Under the pieces are notes generated by a model. That model made no database searches and had not been told where the DNA came from. It saw only the letters and a list, made by a program, of their open reading frames with translations. Both the position numbers and the translations under genes were made by a program. From CAVZBW01 sp963778465 (GTDB lineage Bacteria; Actinomycetota; Acidimicrobiia; Acidimicrobiales; RAAP-2): a stretch of DNA of 64,000 bases. Below are positions 53,729-62,216 of this stretch, piece after piece (positions within the stretch are counted from its first letter, which is position 1; every line of letters starts with the position of its first letter). Location of the stretch: assembly GCA_963778465.1 (NCBI GenBank), contig CAVZUK010000003.1, forward strand, positions 2,418,001 to 2,482,000, given 5' to 3'.

Positions 53729-54721
53729 GTGACCCCCACCAAGGGCTCGACCAAGAGCCCCACCAAGAGCTCGAGCAAGAGCCCGACGAGGAGCCCGGCC
53801 AAGGGCTCGACTAAGAGTCCGGCCAAAGCCCCGGCCAAGAGTCCGGCCGGAAAGGCGGCGTCGCGTCCGCCGATCAAGATCCGGGTTGAGGATCTGCCGC
53901 AGATCGAACGGAGTCCCGCGCCCGGGGGGCGCTCCCGTCCCGGGGCCTCCGTCGCAGACATCGGGCCGCATCTCGAGGCTCGGCGAGAGCGCGAGGGCCG
54001 CTCCCTCTTCCGGCGCTACGCGTGGCGCTTCGCGATCGTCGTGGCGATTGCGGGACTCGGCGTCGGCGCCTGGGCGATCCTGCACTCCTCGCTGTTCGGT
54101 GCGAAGGTCGTAACCGTCACGGGTCCCCTGACCGCGGGGCAGCGAGCCGAGGTCCTTGCCGCCTCCGGGCTGTCCACGCACCCGCCGCTCATCGACGTCA
54201 ACCCCGGGGCGATCGGTGCGCGAGTGAGCCGCATCCCCTGGGTCGCGGACGCGCGAGTCAGCCGGCACTGGCCGGACGGTGTCAGCTTGTCGGTGCGGCG
54301 CCGAGTGCCCGTCGCGGTGATGGCGCGCCCCGGCGGTGGGTACGTCGAGGTCGATCGGACCGGCAGGATCCTCTCCGCTCCGGCATCCGCTCCCGCCGGC
54401 GTCGCGCAGCTGAAGGCGCCGGTGCGGGCTGGTCCGGTGGGTTCGTGGCTCGCCGCCTCCGCCTCGCCGAGCCTGGCGGTCGCGGCGTCGCTCCCGCCGG
54501 CGCTGCGTCCCGAGGTCGCCTCGGTCGTGGCACAACCCCAAGGTGAGGTGGATCTCCAGCTCACGTCCCCCTTGACGGTCCACCTCGGCACCGCCACCGA
54601 GCTCCGTCGGAAGTACGAGGCCGCAGCGGCGATCCTGGCCGGCGCATCGTTACAGGCGGGCGACGTGATCGACGTCTCCGTGCCCCAAACGGGCTGGGTC
54701 GGTCCCCAGCAGCCGGGATAG
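53729..54721 (+). CDS. ftsQ: Cell division protein FtsQ with a lysine-rich tail
   Basis: A 330-residue FtsQ. The first 50 residues are a cytoplasmic tail of repeated Lys-Ser-Pro units (TKSPTKSS, SKSPTRSPAK, STKSPAKAPAKSPAG). One membrane helix lies near residues 100-120, then a POTRA domain (SSLFGAKVVTVTG) and an FtsQ C-terminal domain. It links division proteins at the septum. The repeated KSP-like units resemble histone-H1/SPKK DNA-binding motifs, so the tail may contact DNA. The GTG is 19 nt after murB. Confidence 0.85.
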   Translation: MTPTKGSTKSPTKSSSKSPTRSPAKGSTKSPAKAPAKSPAGKAASRPPIKIRVEDLPQIERSPAPGGRSRPGASVADIGPHLEARREREGRSLFRRYAWRFAIVVAIAGLGVGAWAILHSSLFGAKVVTVTGPLTAGQRAEVLAASGLSTHPPLIDVNPGAIGARVSRIPWVADARVSRHWPDGVSLSVRRRVPVAVMARPGGGYVEVDRTGRILSAPASAPAGVAQLKAPVRAGPVGSWLAASASPSLAVAASLPPALRPEVASVVAQPQGEVDLQLTSPLTVHLGTATELRRKYEAAAAILAGASLQAGDVIDVSVPQTGWVGPQQPG

Positions 54722-54759
54722 GGGCTCGCGGACCGATGGCCTCCGGGTGTCGCAAACGC

Positions 54760-54788
54760 TTGACCTGGGCAGAGACCGCCCGTATGGT
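54760..54788 (+). promoter_or_regulatory. Sigma-A-type promoter of ftsZ
   Basis: TTGACC (54760-54765) and TATGGT (54783-54788) are separated by exactly 17 bp. Transcription would start near 54795, leaving a leader of about 160 nt before the ftsZ ATG. A promoter of its own for ftsZ is typical of actinomycetes. Confidence 0.6.
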
Positions 54789-54815
54789 GGATGGACGCCG
54801 CCAGCCGCGATGTGT

Positions 54816-54858
54816 CAACCTTCGCCAAAGGTTGAGGGAGACAACTTGAGGGAGACAA
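54816..54858 (+). promoter_or_regulatory. ftsZ leader: hairpin plus tandem repeats
   Basis: CAACCTT (54816-54822) pairs with AAGGTTG (54828-54834) around a 5-nt loop. Then TTGAGGGAGACAA occurs twice, 14 nt apart (54832-54844 and 54846-54858). All lie between the promoter and the ftsZ ATG, inside the leader. The repeats could bind a protein or small RNA, or be relics of slippage. Confidence 0.5.
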
Positions 54859-54955
54859 GTGAGGTCGGGTGGCGCAATCGAGCCGACTTCGGGCGACCGG
54901 CGTCGCGAAGGGGGCCACGGCGGCTGGATTGCGAAGCCCAGCATCGAGGGAGTTC

Positions 54956-56065
54956 ATGACCGTTCCGTCGCAGAGCAACTACTTGGCAGTCATCAAGGTC
55001 GTCGGGGTCGGTGGGGGCGGTGTCAACGCTGTGAACCGGATGATCGAGGCCGGTCTTCGCAACGTCGAGTTCATCGCCGCGAACACGGACGCCCAGGCCT
55101 TGCTCATGAGCGATGCCGACCTCAAGCTCGACATCGGGCGCCAGTTGACCAAGGGCCTCGGCGCCGGGAGCGATCCCGAGGTCGGGCGCCAGGCGGCCGA
55201 CGAGCATCGGGGCGAGATCGAAGAGGCGCTCCAGGGTGCCGACATGGTGTTCATCACGGCCGGCAAGGGTGGAGGCACGGGGACCGGTGCGGCCCCCGTG
55301 GTGGCCGAGGTGGCGAAGGGCGTCGGGGCCCTCACGATCGGCGTGGTGACACGGCCCTTCACCTTCGAGGGCCGGCGCCGCGCCATGCAGGCGGAGAAGG
55401 GCATCCAGGTCCTCAAGGAAAAGGTCGACACGCTCATCGTGATCCCCAACGATCGGCTGTTGAGCGTGTCCAACGACAAGACGTCCATGGTCAACGCCTT
55501 CAAGATGGCGGACGAGGTCCTGCTGCAGGGCGTTCGGGGCATTACGGACCTCATCACGGTTCCCGGCCTCATCAACACCGACTTCGCGGACGTCAAGATG
55601 ATCATGACCAACGCGGGGACCGCGATCATGGGGATCGGCGCGTCGAGCGGTGACGGCCGAGCGGTCAACGCGGCACGGGCCGCGATCACGAGCCCGTTGC
55701 TCGAGGCCTCGATCGAGGGCGCCCGGGGGATCTTGCTGAACATCGCCGGCGGCTCGGACCTCGGTCTCTTCGAGGTGAACGAGGCCGCCGAGATCATCCA
55801 CTCGGTCGCCCATCCGGACGCCAACATCATCTTCGGGGCGGTCATCGACGACGAGATGGCCGACGAGGTCCGCGTGACCGTCATCGCAGCCGGCTTCGAG
55901 CGTTGGGAGGAGGGCGCCCGGGCTGGAGCCGCATCGGGCGCTCGCGAAGACGGCAGCAAGGTCCTCGGGCTGGATCCGGTACCGACGGTCGACATCTTCG
56001 CCGAGGCCGAGGAGGAGATGGATCTCGGGGACGACGAATTCGACGTTCCTTCCTTCCTCAGGTAG
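54956..56065 (+). CDS. ftsZ: Cell division GTPase FtsZ
   Basis: A 369-residue tubulin-like GTPase that forms the Z-ring. The signature GGGTGTG is at residues 105-111, with KVVGVGGGGVNAVNRM at the N terminus. The synergy loop is NTDFADVK near 205. The C-terminal peptide is FDVPSFLR, which would be bound by SepF and other partners. ATG at 54956 follows GAGGGA. The leader contains a promoter, a hairpin and tandem repeats. The next gene, a YggS homologue, follows immediately. Confidence 0.95.
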   Translation: MTVPSQSNYLAVIKVVGVGGGGVNAVNRMIEAGLRNVEFIAANTDAQALLMSDADLKLDIGRQLTKGLGAGSDPEVGRQAADEHRGEIEEALQGADMVFITAGKGGGTGTGAAPVVAEVAKGVGALTIGVVTRPFTFEGRRRAMQAEKGIQVLKEKVDTLIVIPNDRLLSVSNDKTSMVNAFKMADEVLLQGVRGITDLITVPGLINTDFADVKMIMTNAGTAIMGIGASSGDGRAVNAARAAITSPLLEASIEGARGILLNIAGGSDLGLFEVNEAAEIIHSVAHPDANIIFGAVIDDEMADEVRVTVIAAGFERWEEGARAGAASGAREDGSKVLGLDPVPTVDIFAEAEEEMDLGDDEFDVPSFLR

Positions 56066-56068
56066 CCG

Positions 56069-56788
56069 CTGTCGCCGCCCGACCTCACGACGGGGACGGT
56101 CGCCGAGCGGCTGACGGTCGTCAGGCGACGGATCGAGGCGGTGGGTGCCGACCCCTCCTCGGTGCGGATCGTCGCGGTCACCAAGGGCTTCCCGGGGGAC
56201 GCCGTCTCCGCCGCCCTGGCCAACGGGCTCCCCGACGTGGGCGAGAACTATGCCCAGGAGCTCCTGGCAAAGGCGACCGACCAGGGCGTCGGGGGGCCTG
56301 GGGAGGCCCGCGGGACGGGGTCGGTCCCGTCGTCGCCACGCTGGCATTTTCTCGGGGCGGTCCAGCGCAACAAGGTGCGTCGGCTGGCGCCCTTGGTGCA
56401 CCTGTGGCAGGGCGTGGTCCGGATCGTCGAGGCGGTCGAGATCTCCCGGCACCGACCGGGGGCCCGGCTCCTGGTGGAGGTCGACACCACGGGGGATCCC
56501 CGCCGGAGGGGCTGCCCCCTCGGCGAGGTCCCGGCGTTGGTGGAGCACATCAGGGAATTGGATGTCGACCTCCGGGGCCTGATGACCGTCGCTCCGATCG
56601 ACAAGGACGCCGCCCGGGGGTGTTTCGAGGCCGTAGGGGCGTTGGCGGATCGCCTGGGCCTGCCCGAGCGCTCCATGGGTATGAGCGACGACATGGAGTA
56701 CGCGGTGGCGGCGGGATCGACGATGGTCCGCCTGGGTCGGGCGCTCTTCGGCCCGGGTCGGCGATCGCCGTTCCCCCCGGTCGGCTGA
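56069..56788 (+). CDS. yggS: PLP-binding protein YggS (YlmE) family
   Basis: A fold-type-III PLP protein that balances B6 vitamers and amino acids. IVAVTKGF near residue 35 carries the PLP lysine, and VGENYAQELLAKA, then LMTVAPI and MGMSDDMEYAV follow as usual. Conserved sequence runs from an in-frame CTG (56069) just after the ftsZ stop; the first GTG (56141) would lose helix 1. A rare CTG start or a sequence error is therefore likely. The reading reaches 239 residues. Position between ftsZ and sepF is the usual one. Confidence 0.85.
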   Translation: MSPPDLTTGTVAERLTVVRRRIEAVGADPSSVRIVAVTKGFPGDAVSAALANGLPDVGENYAQELLAKATDQGVGGPGEARGTGSVPSSPRWHFLGAVQRNKVRRLAPLVHLWQGVVRIVEAVEISRHRPGARLLVEVDTTGDPRRRGCPLGEVPALVEHIRELDVDLRGLMTVAPIDKDAARGCFEAVGALADRLGLPERSMGMSDDMEYAVAAGSTMVRLGRALFGPGRRSPFPPVG

Positions 56789-56821
56789 CCACGCAGTACG
56801 CTTGAGGCGAGGAGTGGTGAC

Positions 56822-57400
56822 ATGGCTTCGTTCATGAAAAAAACGATGGTCTATCTGGGGCTCGTGGACGACGAGTACGACGAGTACGACGACTACGACG
56901 ACCGCGCCCAAAAGAGCAGCTACCCGCAGCCGCGCCAGGACATGAGGCCACCCCAGAGCGAGCCCCACGACGAGCGTCCCGCGCCCGGACCACCCCCCGG
57001 TCGAATCCGGACGTTGCCGAGGGAGTCCGCGCCGGTCCAAGCCCAGCCCGCAACCGTCGCGGCGCCCCAGGCGACGATCGCGCCGAGACCCGCAGCGGTC
57101 CGCCCGGTGGGCCCCGATGGCACGGCCGCCAAGGTCCACATCGTGGCGCCGCAGCGCTTTGGCGACGCCAAGGAGATCGCAGACTTTCTCAAGGGGAACC
57201 GGCCCGTGATCGTCAATCTGCAGGTTGCCGACCGTGACCTGCAGCGTCGCATGATCGACTTCTGCAGCGGCGTGACCTACGCCCTGAGCGGCGAGATGGA
57301 GAAGGTGGCCGACGAGGTCTTCCTCCTCACGCCGACCAACGTCAAGGTGTCGGAGGAGGAGCGGCAGCGACTGCAGGAGCGGGGGCTCGTCAGATCCTGA
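56822..57400 (+). CDS. sepF: SepF, Z-ring assembly protein
   Basis: A 192-residue SepF that tethers FtsZ to the membrane. The N-terminal MASFMKKTMVYLGL is the amphipathic membrane helix. It is followed by a notable Asp/Glu/Tyr stretch (DDEYDEYDDYDD) and a long Pro-rich linker. The globular domain starts near residue 105 with VHIVAPQRFGDAKEI and contains IVNLQVADRDLQRRMIDFC. GAGGAGTGGTGAC precedes the ATG. It follows yggS by 33 nt. Confidence 0.93.
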   Translation: MASFMKKTMVYLGLVDDEYDEYDDYDDRAQKSSYPQPRQDMRPPQSEPHDERPAPGPPPGRIRTLPRESAPVQAQPATVAAPQATIAPRPAAVRPVGPDGTAAKVHIVAPQRFGDAKEIADFLKGNRPVIVNLQVADRDLQRRMIDFCSGVTYALSGEMEKVADEVFLLTPTNVKVSEEERQRLQERGLVRS

Positions 57401-57420
57401 GTGCTTGATCGGCTGCGTCC

Positions 57421-57690
57421 ATGAGCATCCTCCACATCATCCTGTACCTCGTCGAGATCTATGTGGTCTTGCTGGTCGTCCGGGCCCTCCTCAGTTGGTT
57501 CCCCATGTCCGATCCCGGTTCGGCCCTCGCCACGGTGGTCCGGGTGCTCGACCTCATCACGGAGCCGGTCCTGCGGCCGGTGCGCAAAGTGCTTCCGCCC
57601 GTCCGCGTGGGCGGCGCCGCCCTCGACCTGTCGGTGATCGTGGTGATCCTGGTGGCCCAGCTGATCGTCATCCCTCTCCTGGCGCGCTGA
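57421..57690 (+). CDS. YggT-family membrane protein
   Basis: An 89-residue YggT protein with two membrane helices, one at each end, and the short conserved loop ALLSWFPMSDPGSA followed by LVLRPVRK-type basic residues. Family members sit between sepF and divIVA in Gram-positive clusters, and may help membrane or envelope processes; the role is unknown. It is 20 nt after sepF. Confidence 0.88.
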   Translation: MSILHIILYLVEIYVVLLVVRALLSWFPMSDPGSALATVVRVLDLITEPVLRPVRKVLPPVRVGGAALDLSVIVVILVAQLIVIPLLAR

Positions 57691-57733
57691 GGGGCCGGAG
57701 GCCGGTCAAGCGGATTCGGGAGCGCTGGGGCGG

Positions 57734-57739
57734 TACACT
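57734..57739 (+). promoter_or_regulatory. -10 element of divIVA, leaderless promoter
   Basis: TACACT fits the TANNNT pattern and ends 6 nt before the divIVA ATG, so transcription would start at the A of ATG. No -35 is visible at 17 bp. This suggests a separate, leaderless divIVA transcript. Confidence 0.4.
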
Positions 57740-57745
57740 CGCCGG

Positions 57746-58528
57746 ATGGACAGCGAGCCATCGGCAACCTCGGTTCTCGACACCCTCCGGACGGTCGAGT
57801 TTCGGCTCGGTCTCAAGGGTTACAACGTCGACGAGGTCGACGAGTTCCTCGAGAAGGCGGCAGTCGAATCCGAGACCATCAAAGAGCAGGTCCGCCAGTC
57901 GTCGGACCGGCTCCAACAGGCCACCCAGCGGATCTCCCAGCTCGAGCAGGAGGGTCGCACCCGGCCGGAACCGGAGCCCCAGGCGGCACCCGCGCCGGCG
58001 CCGGTGCCCGTTGGGGCCTCGGACGACACCCTCCAGCGGACGCTGCTGCTCGCCCAGCGCTTTGTCGAGCAGACCAAGCGGGAGTCCGAGGACGAGGCGA
58101 CGGCCCTGGTGTCCAGGGCGGAGGAGCAGGCGAGGGTGATCGTGGGACAGGCGGAGGATCGCGCCCGTCAACTCACTGCCGACTCCGAGCAGCGGCTGCG
58201 AGAAGAGGTGGCGAGACTCGAGTCCCTGCGGACGCAGCTGGCCGGCGACGTAGAAAACCTTGCCCGGCACCTCGAGTCGGAGCGCACGCGCCTGCGCGGC
58301 TCGCTCACCGACATGCTGACGTGGCTCGACGAGAAGGTGCAGCCTCAGGCGGCGCTCATGGCCCTCCGGCAACGACCCGGCGGTCAGTCCGCGGGATACG
58401 GGTCGCAGCGATCCGGGGTGCCCGGCGAGTCGGCGAACGGGGACCGGGGCGAGACCCGGCCCGTCGGCGACAGCGGCATCGACGGCACCACAGATCGTCG
58501 TCCGACCGGCCCGGAAGGCACCGCCTAG
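57746..58528 (+). CDS. divIVA: DivIVA-domain protein (Wag31-like)
   Basis: A 260-residue DivIVA/Wag31 homologue. The N-terminal FRLGLKGYNVDEVDEFL (about residues 19-36) is the membrane-binding domain; a Pro/Ala-rich linker and a long coiled coil (about 90-205, ending LTDMLTWLDEKV) follow, with a low-complexity C-terminal tail. The protein marks poles and directs polar growth in actinomycetes. No Shine-Dalgarno is present; a TANNNT -10 ends 6 nt before the ATG, so the transcript may be leaderless. Confidence 0.88.
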   Translation: MDSEPSATSVLDTLRTVEFRLGLKGYNVDEVDEFLEKAAVESETIKEQVRQSSDRLQQATQRISQLEQEGRTRPEPEPQAAPAPAPVPVGASDDTLQRTLLLAQRFVEQTKRESEDEATALVSRAEEQARVIVGQAEDRARQLTADSEQRLREEVARLESLRTQLAGDVENLARHLESERTRLRGSLTDMLTWLDEKVQPQAALMALRQRPGGQSAGYGSQRSGVPGESANGDRGETRPVGDSGIDGTTDRRPTGPEGTA

Positions 58529-58688
58529 AGCGCTCGCGTGGCGGTCGGGGACCGCTACGCTCCAGCGCACTATTCGTTGATGCCCACCCAGTGTTGCCCT
58601 GGCGGGGCATTTCCGGCTAACGTCGCCGCTCCCTAACCGACGGTGCAGGCCGGGGTCGATCCAGGGCTCCTGCACCGCAAGGAGGGCG

Positions 58689-59753
58689 ATGACTCCGTCC
58701 AAGAAGGCGTCCGCGGCCAAGAAGACCGCAACCGTCCGCAGCCGGTCGGCGGGACGGGCCAGCGCGGCGCGCCCGGCGGCACGCAAGGCCGCGGTGGCCA
58801 AGGTGGGGAAGGCGGCGGTGCCAAAGAAGGCAGCCGCCAAGAAGGTGGTTAGCAAGCGGGGGGGAGGAGTGGCCAAGCAGGTTCGCCGCTCCGACGTGAA
58901 GGCGACGACGAGAAAGGCCAACCCCGTGCACAAGGCGACCACGACTGCCGCGACCGGAGCGACCCCATCTCGCAACGGCAGGCAATCGGCGCCCGTGGGT
59001 TCGAGCAGCGGCTCGGCGGCGAAGAAGGCGGTCGGCGCGAAGGCGGCCGCCACGAAGGCGAGCACCCCCAAGAAGTCGACGACGGCGCAGGGCAAGCCGG
59101 CGACGGTCGGCGCCAAGGCGACCAGGGCCGTGACGGCGGGCTCCGGAGCCCGCACCACTTCGACGAAGGCGCCCTCTCGGACGGCCCCACCCGCCAGCGC
59201 CAAGTCGGCGGCGGCTGGGGGCTCGGGTGCCCGCTCCGCCGGGACCCGAGGCGCCACGGCCGCACCGTCGGCACCGGTCACCGGGTCGCTGGCGCAAGAG
59301 GCACATGGCGGTCCCACCACGAATGGATCGGCAGCCGCGGCGACGAGCGAGGCGCGACCGTCGCCGGCAAGGCCCTACGAGTCGGACGCGAAGTTCCTCG
59401 ACGAGCAGCGCCAGGCGCTCCTCGACGAGCGGGCCGTCTACGTCGGACAGGCCGCGGACCTGAAGGCCGAGGCCGATTCACTTGCAGCCGACCGTGAGCC
59501 GGGGGACGTCCAGTTCGACGAGGAGTCCGGTGAGGGCGGCACCTTCACGGTCGACCGGGAGCGCGACCTGGCCCTTTCGGCCCAGGCCCTGGCCGCCGTC
59601 GAGGAGATCGATGCGGCCCTCGAGCGGATCGATCTCGCCACCTACGGGGCCTGCGAACGCTGCCAGCAGCCGATACCCAAGTCCCGACTGCGGGCCCTGC
59701 CCTACGCCCGTCTTTGTGTCGCATGCAAGAGCGGAGGTCTTTCGAGACGCTGA
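58689..59753 (+). CDS. DksA/TraR-type zinc finger protein with histone-like tail
   Basis: A 354-residue two-part protein. The first 225 residues are Lys/Ala/Thr/Ser rich with AKK-type repeats (such as AAKKTATV, KKAAAKKVVSK, TPKKST), like histone H1 or HU-type tails, and should bind DNA. The C-terminal third has a coiled-coil-like helix and the zinc-finger motif CERC-x17-CVAC (Cys322, 325, 343, 346) of DksA/TraR proteins. DksA acts on RNA polymerase. The tail may target the protein to the nucleoid. It lies between divIVA and lspA. Confidence 0.75.
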   Translation: MTPSKKASAAKKTATVRSRSAGRASAARPAARKAAVAKVGKAAVPKKAAAKKVVSKRGGGVAKQVRRSDVKATTRKANPVHKATTTAATGATPSRNGRQSAPVGSSSGSAAKKAVGAKAAATKASTPKKSTTAQGKPATVGAKATRAVTAGSGARTTSTKAPSRTAPPASAKSAAAGGSGARSAGTRGATAAPSAPVTGSLAQEAHGGPTTNGSAAAATSEARPSPARPYESDAKFLDEQRQALLDERAVYVGQAADLKAEADSLAADREPGDVQFDEESGEGGTFTVDRERDLALSAQALAAVEEIDAALERIDLATYGACERCQQPIPKSRLRALPYARLCVACKSGGLSRR

Positions 59754-60301
59754 GCCCCAGAGAGGCCGCCACCGGACCGGTGCAGGAACCCGAGGCCCCA
59801 GGGCAGGAGGAGCCTGCCAACCGGCCGGCCGAGGGCTCTCGGCGGGGGCTCGCGACGCTGTTCATCGCCCTTGCCGCGGCCACCATGGTCGTCGTCGCGG
59901 ACCAGGTCACGAAATCGCTCGCCGAGTCCCGGCTCCAGGCCGGTCCCGTCCACGTGTTGGGCCCGCTGTACTTCAACCTCCAGTTCAACACCGGCTCCGC
60001 CTTCAGCCTCCTCACGGGGTGGGCGCCCTTGCTGGTCGTGGTCGCCCTGGTCCTCGTGGGCGTCCTGGCCGTGCTGTCGTGGAGGACGCGGCGGCCGGGG
60101 GTGGCCCTGGCGCTCGGCCTGGTCCTCGGGGGGGCGCTCGGCAACCTCACCGACCGGTTGGTGCGCAGCCACCACGGCGCCGTGGTGGATTTCATCGACT
60201 TCCGCTTCTGGCCGACCTTCAACCTGGCGGATGCGAGCATCGTGATCGGGCTCGTCCTCCTGGCCGTCCAGCTCCTGCGATCAGGTCGCGGAGCCCATTG
60301 A
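59723..60301 (+). CDS. lspA: Signal peptidase II, LspA
   Basis: A 192-residue membrane aspartyl peptidase that removes signal peptides from lipoproteins. After a disordered cytoplasmic N terminus the first helix is near residue 48, with VADQVTKSL. FNTGSAFSLL follows, then the catalytic aspartates in GNLTDRL and FNLADASI. The ATG at 59723 overlaps the previous gene; a GTG at 59780 is also possible. Its stop overlaps the rluD-family start (TTGA). Confidence 0.9.
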   Translation: MQERRSFETLSPREAATGPVQEPEAPGQEEPANRPAEGSRRGLATLFIALAAATMVVVADQVTKSLAESRLQAGPVHVLGPLYFNLQFNTGSAFSLLTGWAPLLVVVALVLVGVLAVLSWRTRRPGVALALGLVLGGALGNLTDRLVRSHHGAVVDFIDFRFWPTFNLADASIVIGLVLLAVQLLRSGRGAH

Positions 60302-61284
60302 CCGACGCCACGCCGGGGGCCCTGGGCTTCCGAGGTCCGGTCCCGGCCCTGCTCGACGGCGTCCGGGTCGACCGGGCCGTCGCGCTGTTGACCGGCCATT
60401 CCCGTTCCCAGGCGGCAACGCTGGTCCGTGAGGGCCGGGTGCGGGTCGAGGGGCGGGTGGTGCGCGGCGGTGCTCCGCTGCGTGGCGGCCAGGTGATCGA
60501 GATCGACGATCCGGGCGTCAGCTCGGACCTCCCCTCGCCCGACGACACCGTGGGGTTCGGCGTCGTCTACGAGGATGGCGACCTCGTGGTGGTCGACAAG
60601 CCGCCGGGCCTGGTCGTGCATCCCGGCGCCGGCCGCCCGGACGGGACGCTGGTCAACGGCCTGCTGGCCCGGTACCCGGACATGGGCGACCTCGTCGGGC
60701 CCGCATCGAGCTCCGCGGAGCGGCCGGGCATCGTTCAGCGGCTCGACAGGGGGACCTCGGGCCTCATGGTCGTCGCCCGCACCGAGCGGGCGATGGAGGA
60801 CCTGGTCCGGCAGCTCTCGCAACGCTCCGTCGAGCGGCGCTACGTCGCTCTCGTCACCGGGCGGGTGACGGAGGAGAGGGGTGTCGTCGATGCGCCGATC
60901 GGCCGGTCACACCGGGCGCCGACCCGCATGTCGGTCACCGGGGGCGGGCGGTCGGCCCGGACCTCCTACCGGGTGCTGGAGCGGCTCGACGGTGCCGAGC
61001 CGGCGACCCTCCTGGAGCTCTCGCTCGAGACGGGGCGCACGCACCAGATACGCGTGCATCTGGCCGCCATCGGCCACCCGGTCGTCGGCGACGAGACCTA
61101 TGCGCCTCGGGGTCCCCGCCATCCCGCAGCGGCGCCGCTTCCCGTGGATCGGCTGTTCCTGCACGCCGCTCGCCTCGGATTGCGCCACCCCGTGTTGGGG
61201 GACTGGATGTGCTGGGACAGCCCACTACCCGAGGACCTCGATGGGGTGCTCTCCGAGTGCCGGCGGGCACAGCCGCCCGCCTGA
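60298..61284 (+). CDS. rluD: RluA/RluD-family pseudouridine synthase
   Basis: A 328-residue pseudouridine synthase. The S4 domain is at residues about 17-68 (VDRAVALLTGHSRSQAATLV). The catalytic RLDRGTSG has Asp150, and GRTHQIRVHL lies near 245. RluD modifies 23S rRNA helix 69; whether this homologue has the same sites is unproven. It starts with TTG overlapping lspA by 4 nt, a pairing usual in bacteria. The sigma gene faces it 7 nt away. Confidence 0.88.
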   Translation: MTDATPGALGFRGPVPALLDGVRVDRAVALLTGHSRSQAATLVREGRVRVEGRVVRGGAPLRGGQVIEIDDPGVSSDLPSPDDTVGFGVVYEDGDLVVVDKPPGLVVHPGAGRPDGTLVNGLLARYPDMGDLVGPASSSAERPGIVQRLDRGTSGLMVVARTERAMEDLVRQLSQRSVERRYVALVTGRVTEERGVVDAPIGRSHRAPTRMSVTGGGRSARTSYRVLERLDGAEPATLLELSLETGRTHQIRVHLAAIGHPVVGDETYAPRGPRHPAAAPLPVDRLFLHAARLGLRHPVLGDWMCWDSPLPEDLDGVLSECRRAQPPA

Positions 61285-61291
61285 TACCGCG

Positions 61292-62143
61292 TCAGGCGGC
61301 CTCGTGGGCCCCCGTGACGTCGGCATCGAGTGCGAGGGCGGCCAGGGCCTCCTCCTCGGCACGGCGGACCCGACGAACCCCGATCCCGAGCTGGTCGGCG
61401 GTCGCCTGCAGGGACGCCGGGGAGTCGCCGTCGAATCCGAAGCGCAGCCGGAGCACCTGACGCTGCAGGCCGGGCAGCCGATCGACCGCCTTGCGGACCC
61501 GATCGAACACGATGCCGTCCTCCGCCTCCTCGAGGGAGCGGTCGTTGGACGGAGCCACGAGGTCGCCGAGGGCGGTCTGGGAGTCGGCGGCCGCAGGCTG
61601 GTCCAAGCTGGCCACGACCCTTGCCACGTCCTCGAGGGACCCTCGGTCCGCCTCGCTCATGCCGCTCGCCTCCTCGAGCTCCTCCGCGGTCGGCGCACGA
61701 CCCAGCTGGCCGGTCAGCTCGGCGGCGGCAGCGTCCAGGCGCTGCATGCGCTCTCCGACCTCCAGGGGGATACGGATGGTGCGCCCGTGCTGCTGGACGG
61801 CCCGCTGGAGCGCCTGGCGGATCCACCAGGTGGCGTAGGTGGAGAACCGGAAGCCCCGCTCCCAGTCGAACTTCTCGACCGCCCGGAGCAGACCGAAGGT
61901 GCCCTCCTGGACCAGGTCGGCCAGGTCGACCCCCCGGTCCTGGTACCGGCGTGCCCAGTGCACCACGAGGCGGATGTTGGCAGCCACCATCTCCTTCTTG
62001 GCCTCGTCGTCGCCCTGCGCGACGCGCTGTGCCAGGGCCACCTGCTGCTCGTGGTCCGGCATCGGGAAGCGGTCGAGGTCGCGAAGCAACAGGCCCAGGC
62101 TGTCGCTCGTGCTGGATTGCCTCTTCGTGGTGGTCGTGCTCAT
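61292..62143 (-). CDS. Sigma-70-family RNA polymerase sigma factor
   Basis: A 283-residue sigma factor. Region 2 has RLVVHWARRY, LADLVQEGTFGLLRAV and FRFSTYATWWIRQALQRA; region 3 and region 4 (LQATADQLGIGVRRVRRAEEEAL) follow. It lacks the long N-terminal region 1.1 of primary sigma factors, so it is an alternative group-2-like factor. ATG at 62143 was chosen. The 5' leader has three short direct repeats. It is convergent with the rluD-family gene. Confidence 0.85.
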   Translation of the reverse strand: MSTTTTKRQSSTSDSLGLLLRDLDRFPMPDHEQQVALAQRVAQGDDEAKKEMVAANIRLVVHWARRYQDRGVDLADLVQEGTFGLLRAVEKFDWERGFRFSTYATWWIRQALQRAVQQHGRTIRIPLEVGERMQRLDAAAAELTGQLGRAPTAEELEEASGMSEADRGSLEDVARVVASLDQPAAADSQTALGDLVAPSNDRSLEEAEDGIVFDRVRKAVDRLPGLQRQVLRLRFGFDGDSPASLQATADQLGIGVRRVRRAEEEALAALALDADVTGAHEAA

Positions 62144-62172
62144 CGTCCGATCACGCGTCGTGCGTACCCTCT

Positions 62173-62216
62173 CGTCTCTGCTGCCATTCGTCTCTGCTGC
62201 ATTCGTCGCTGCACTT
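62173..62216 (-). repeat. Direct repeats in the sigma-factor leader
   Basis: On the plus strand three successive units read CGTCTCTGCTGCCATT, CGTCTCTGCTGCATT and CGTCGCTGCACTT, ending beside a run of seven T. In the minus-strand transcript they would form part of the leader of the sigma gene, 30-75 nt before its ATG. Function is unknown. Confidence 0.6.
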
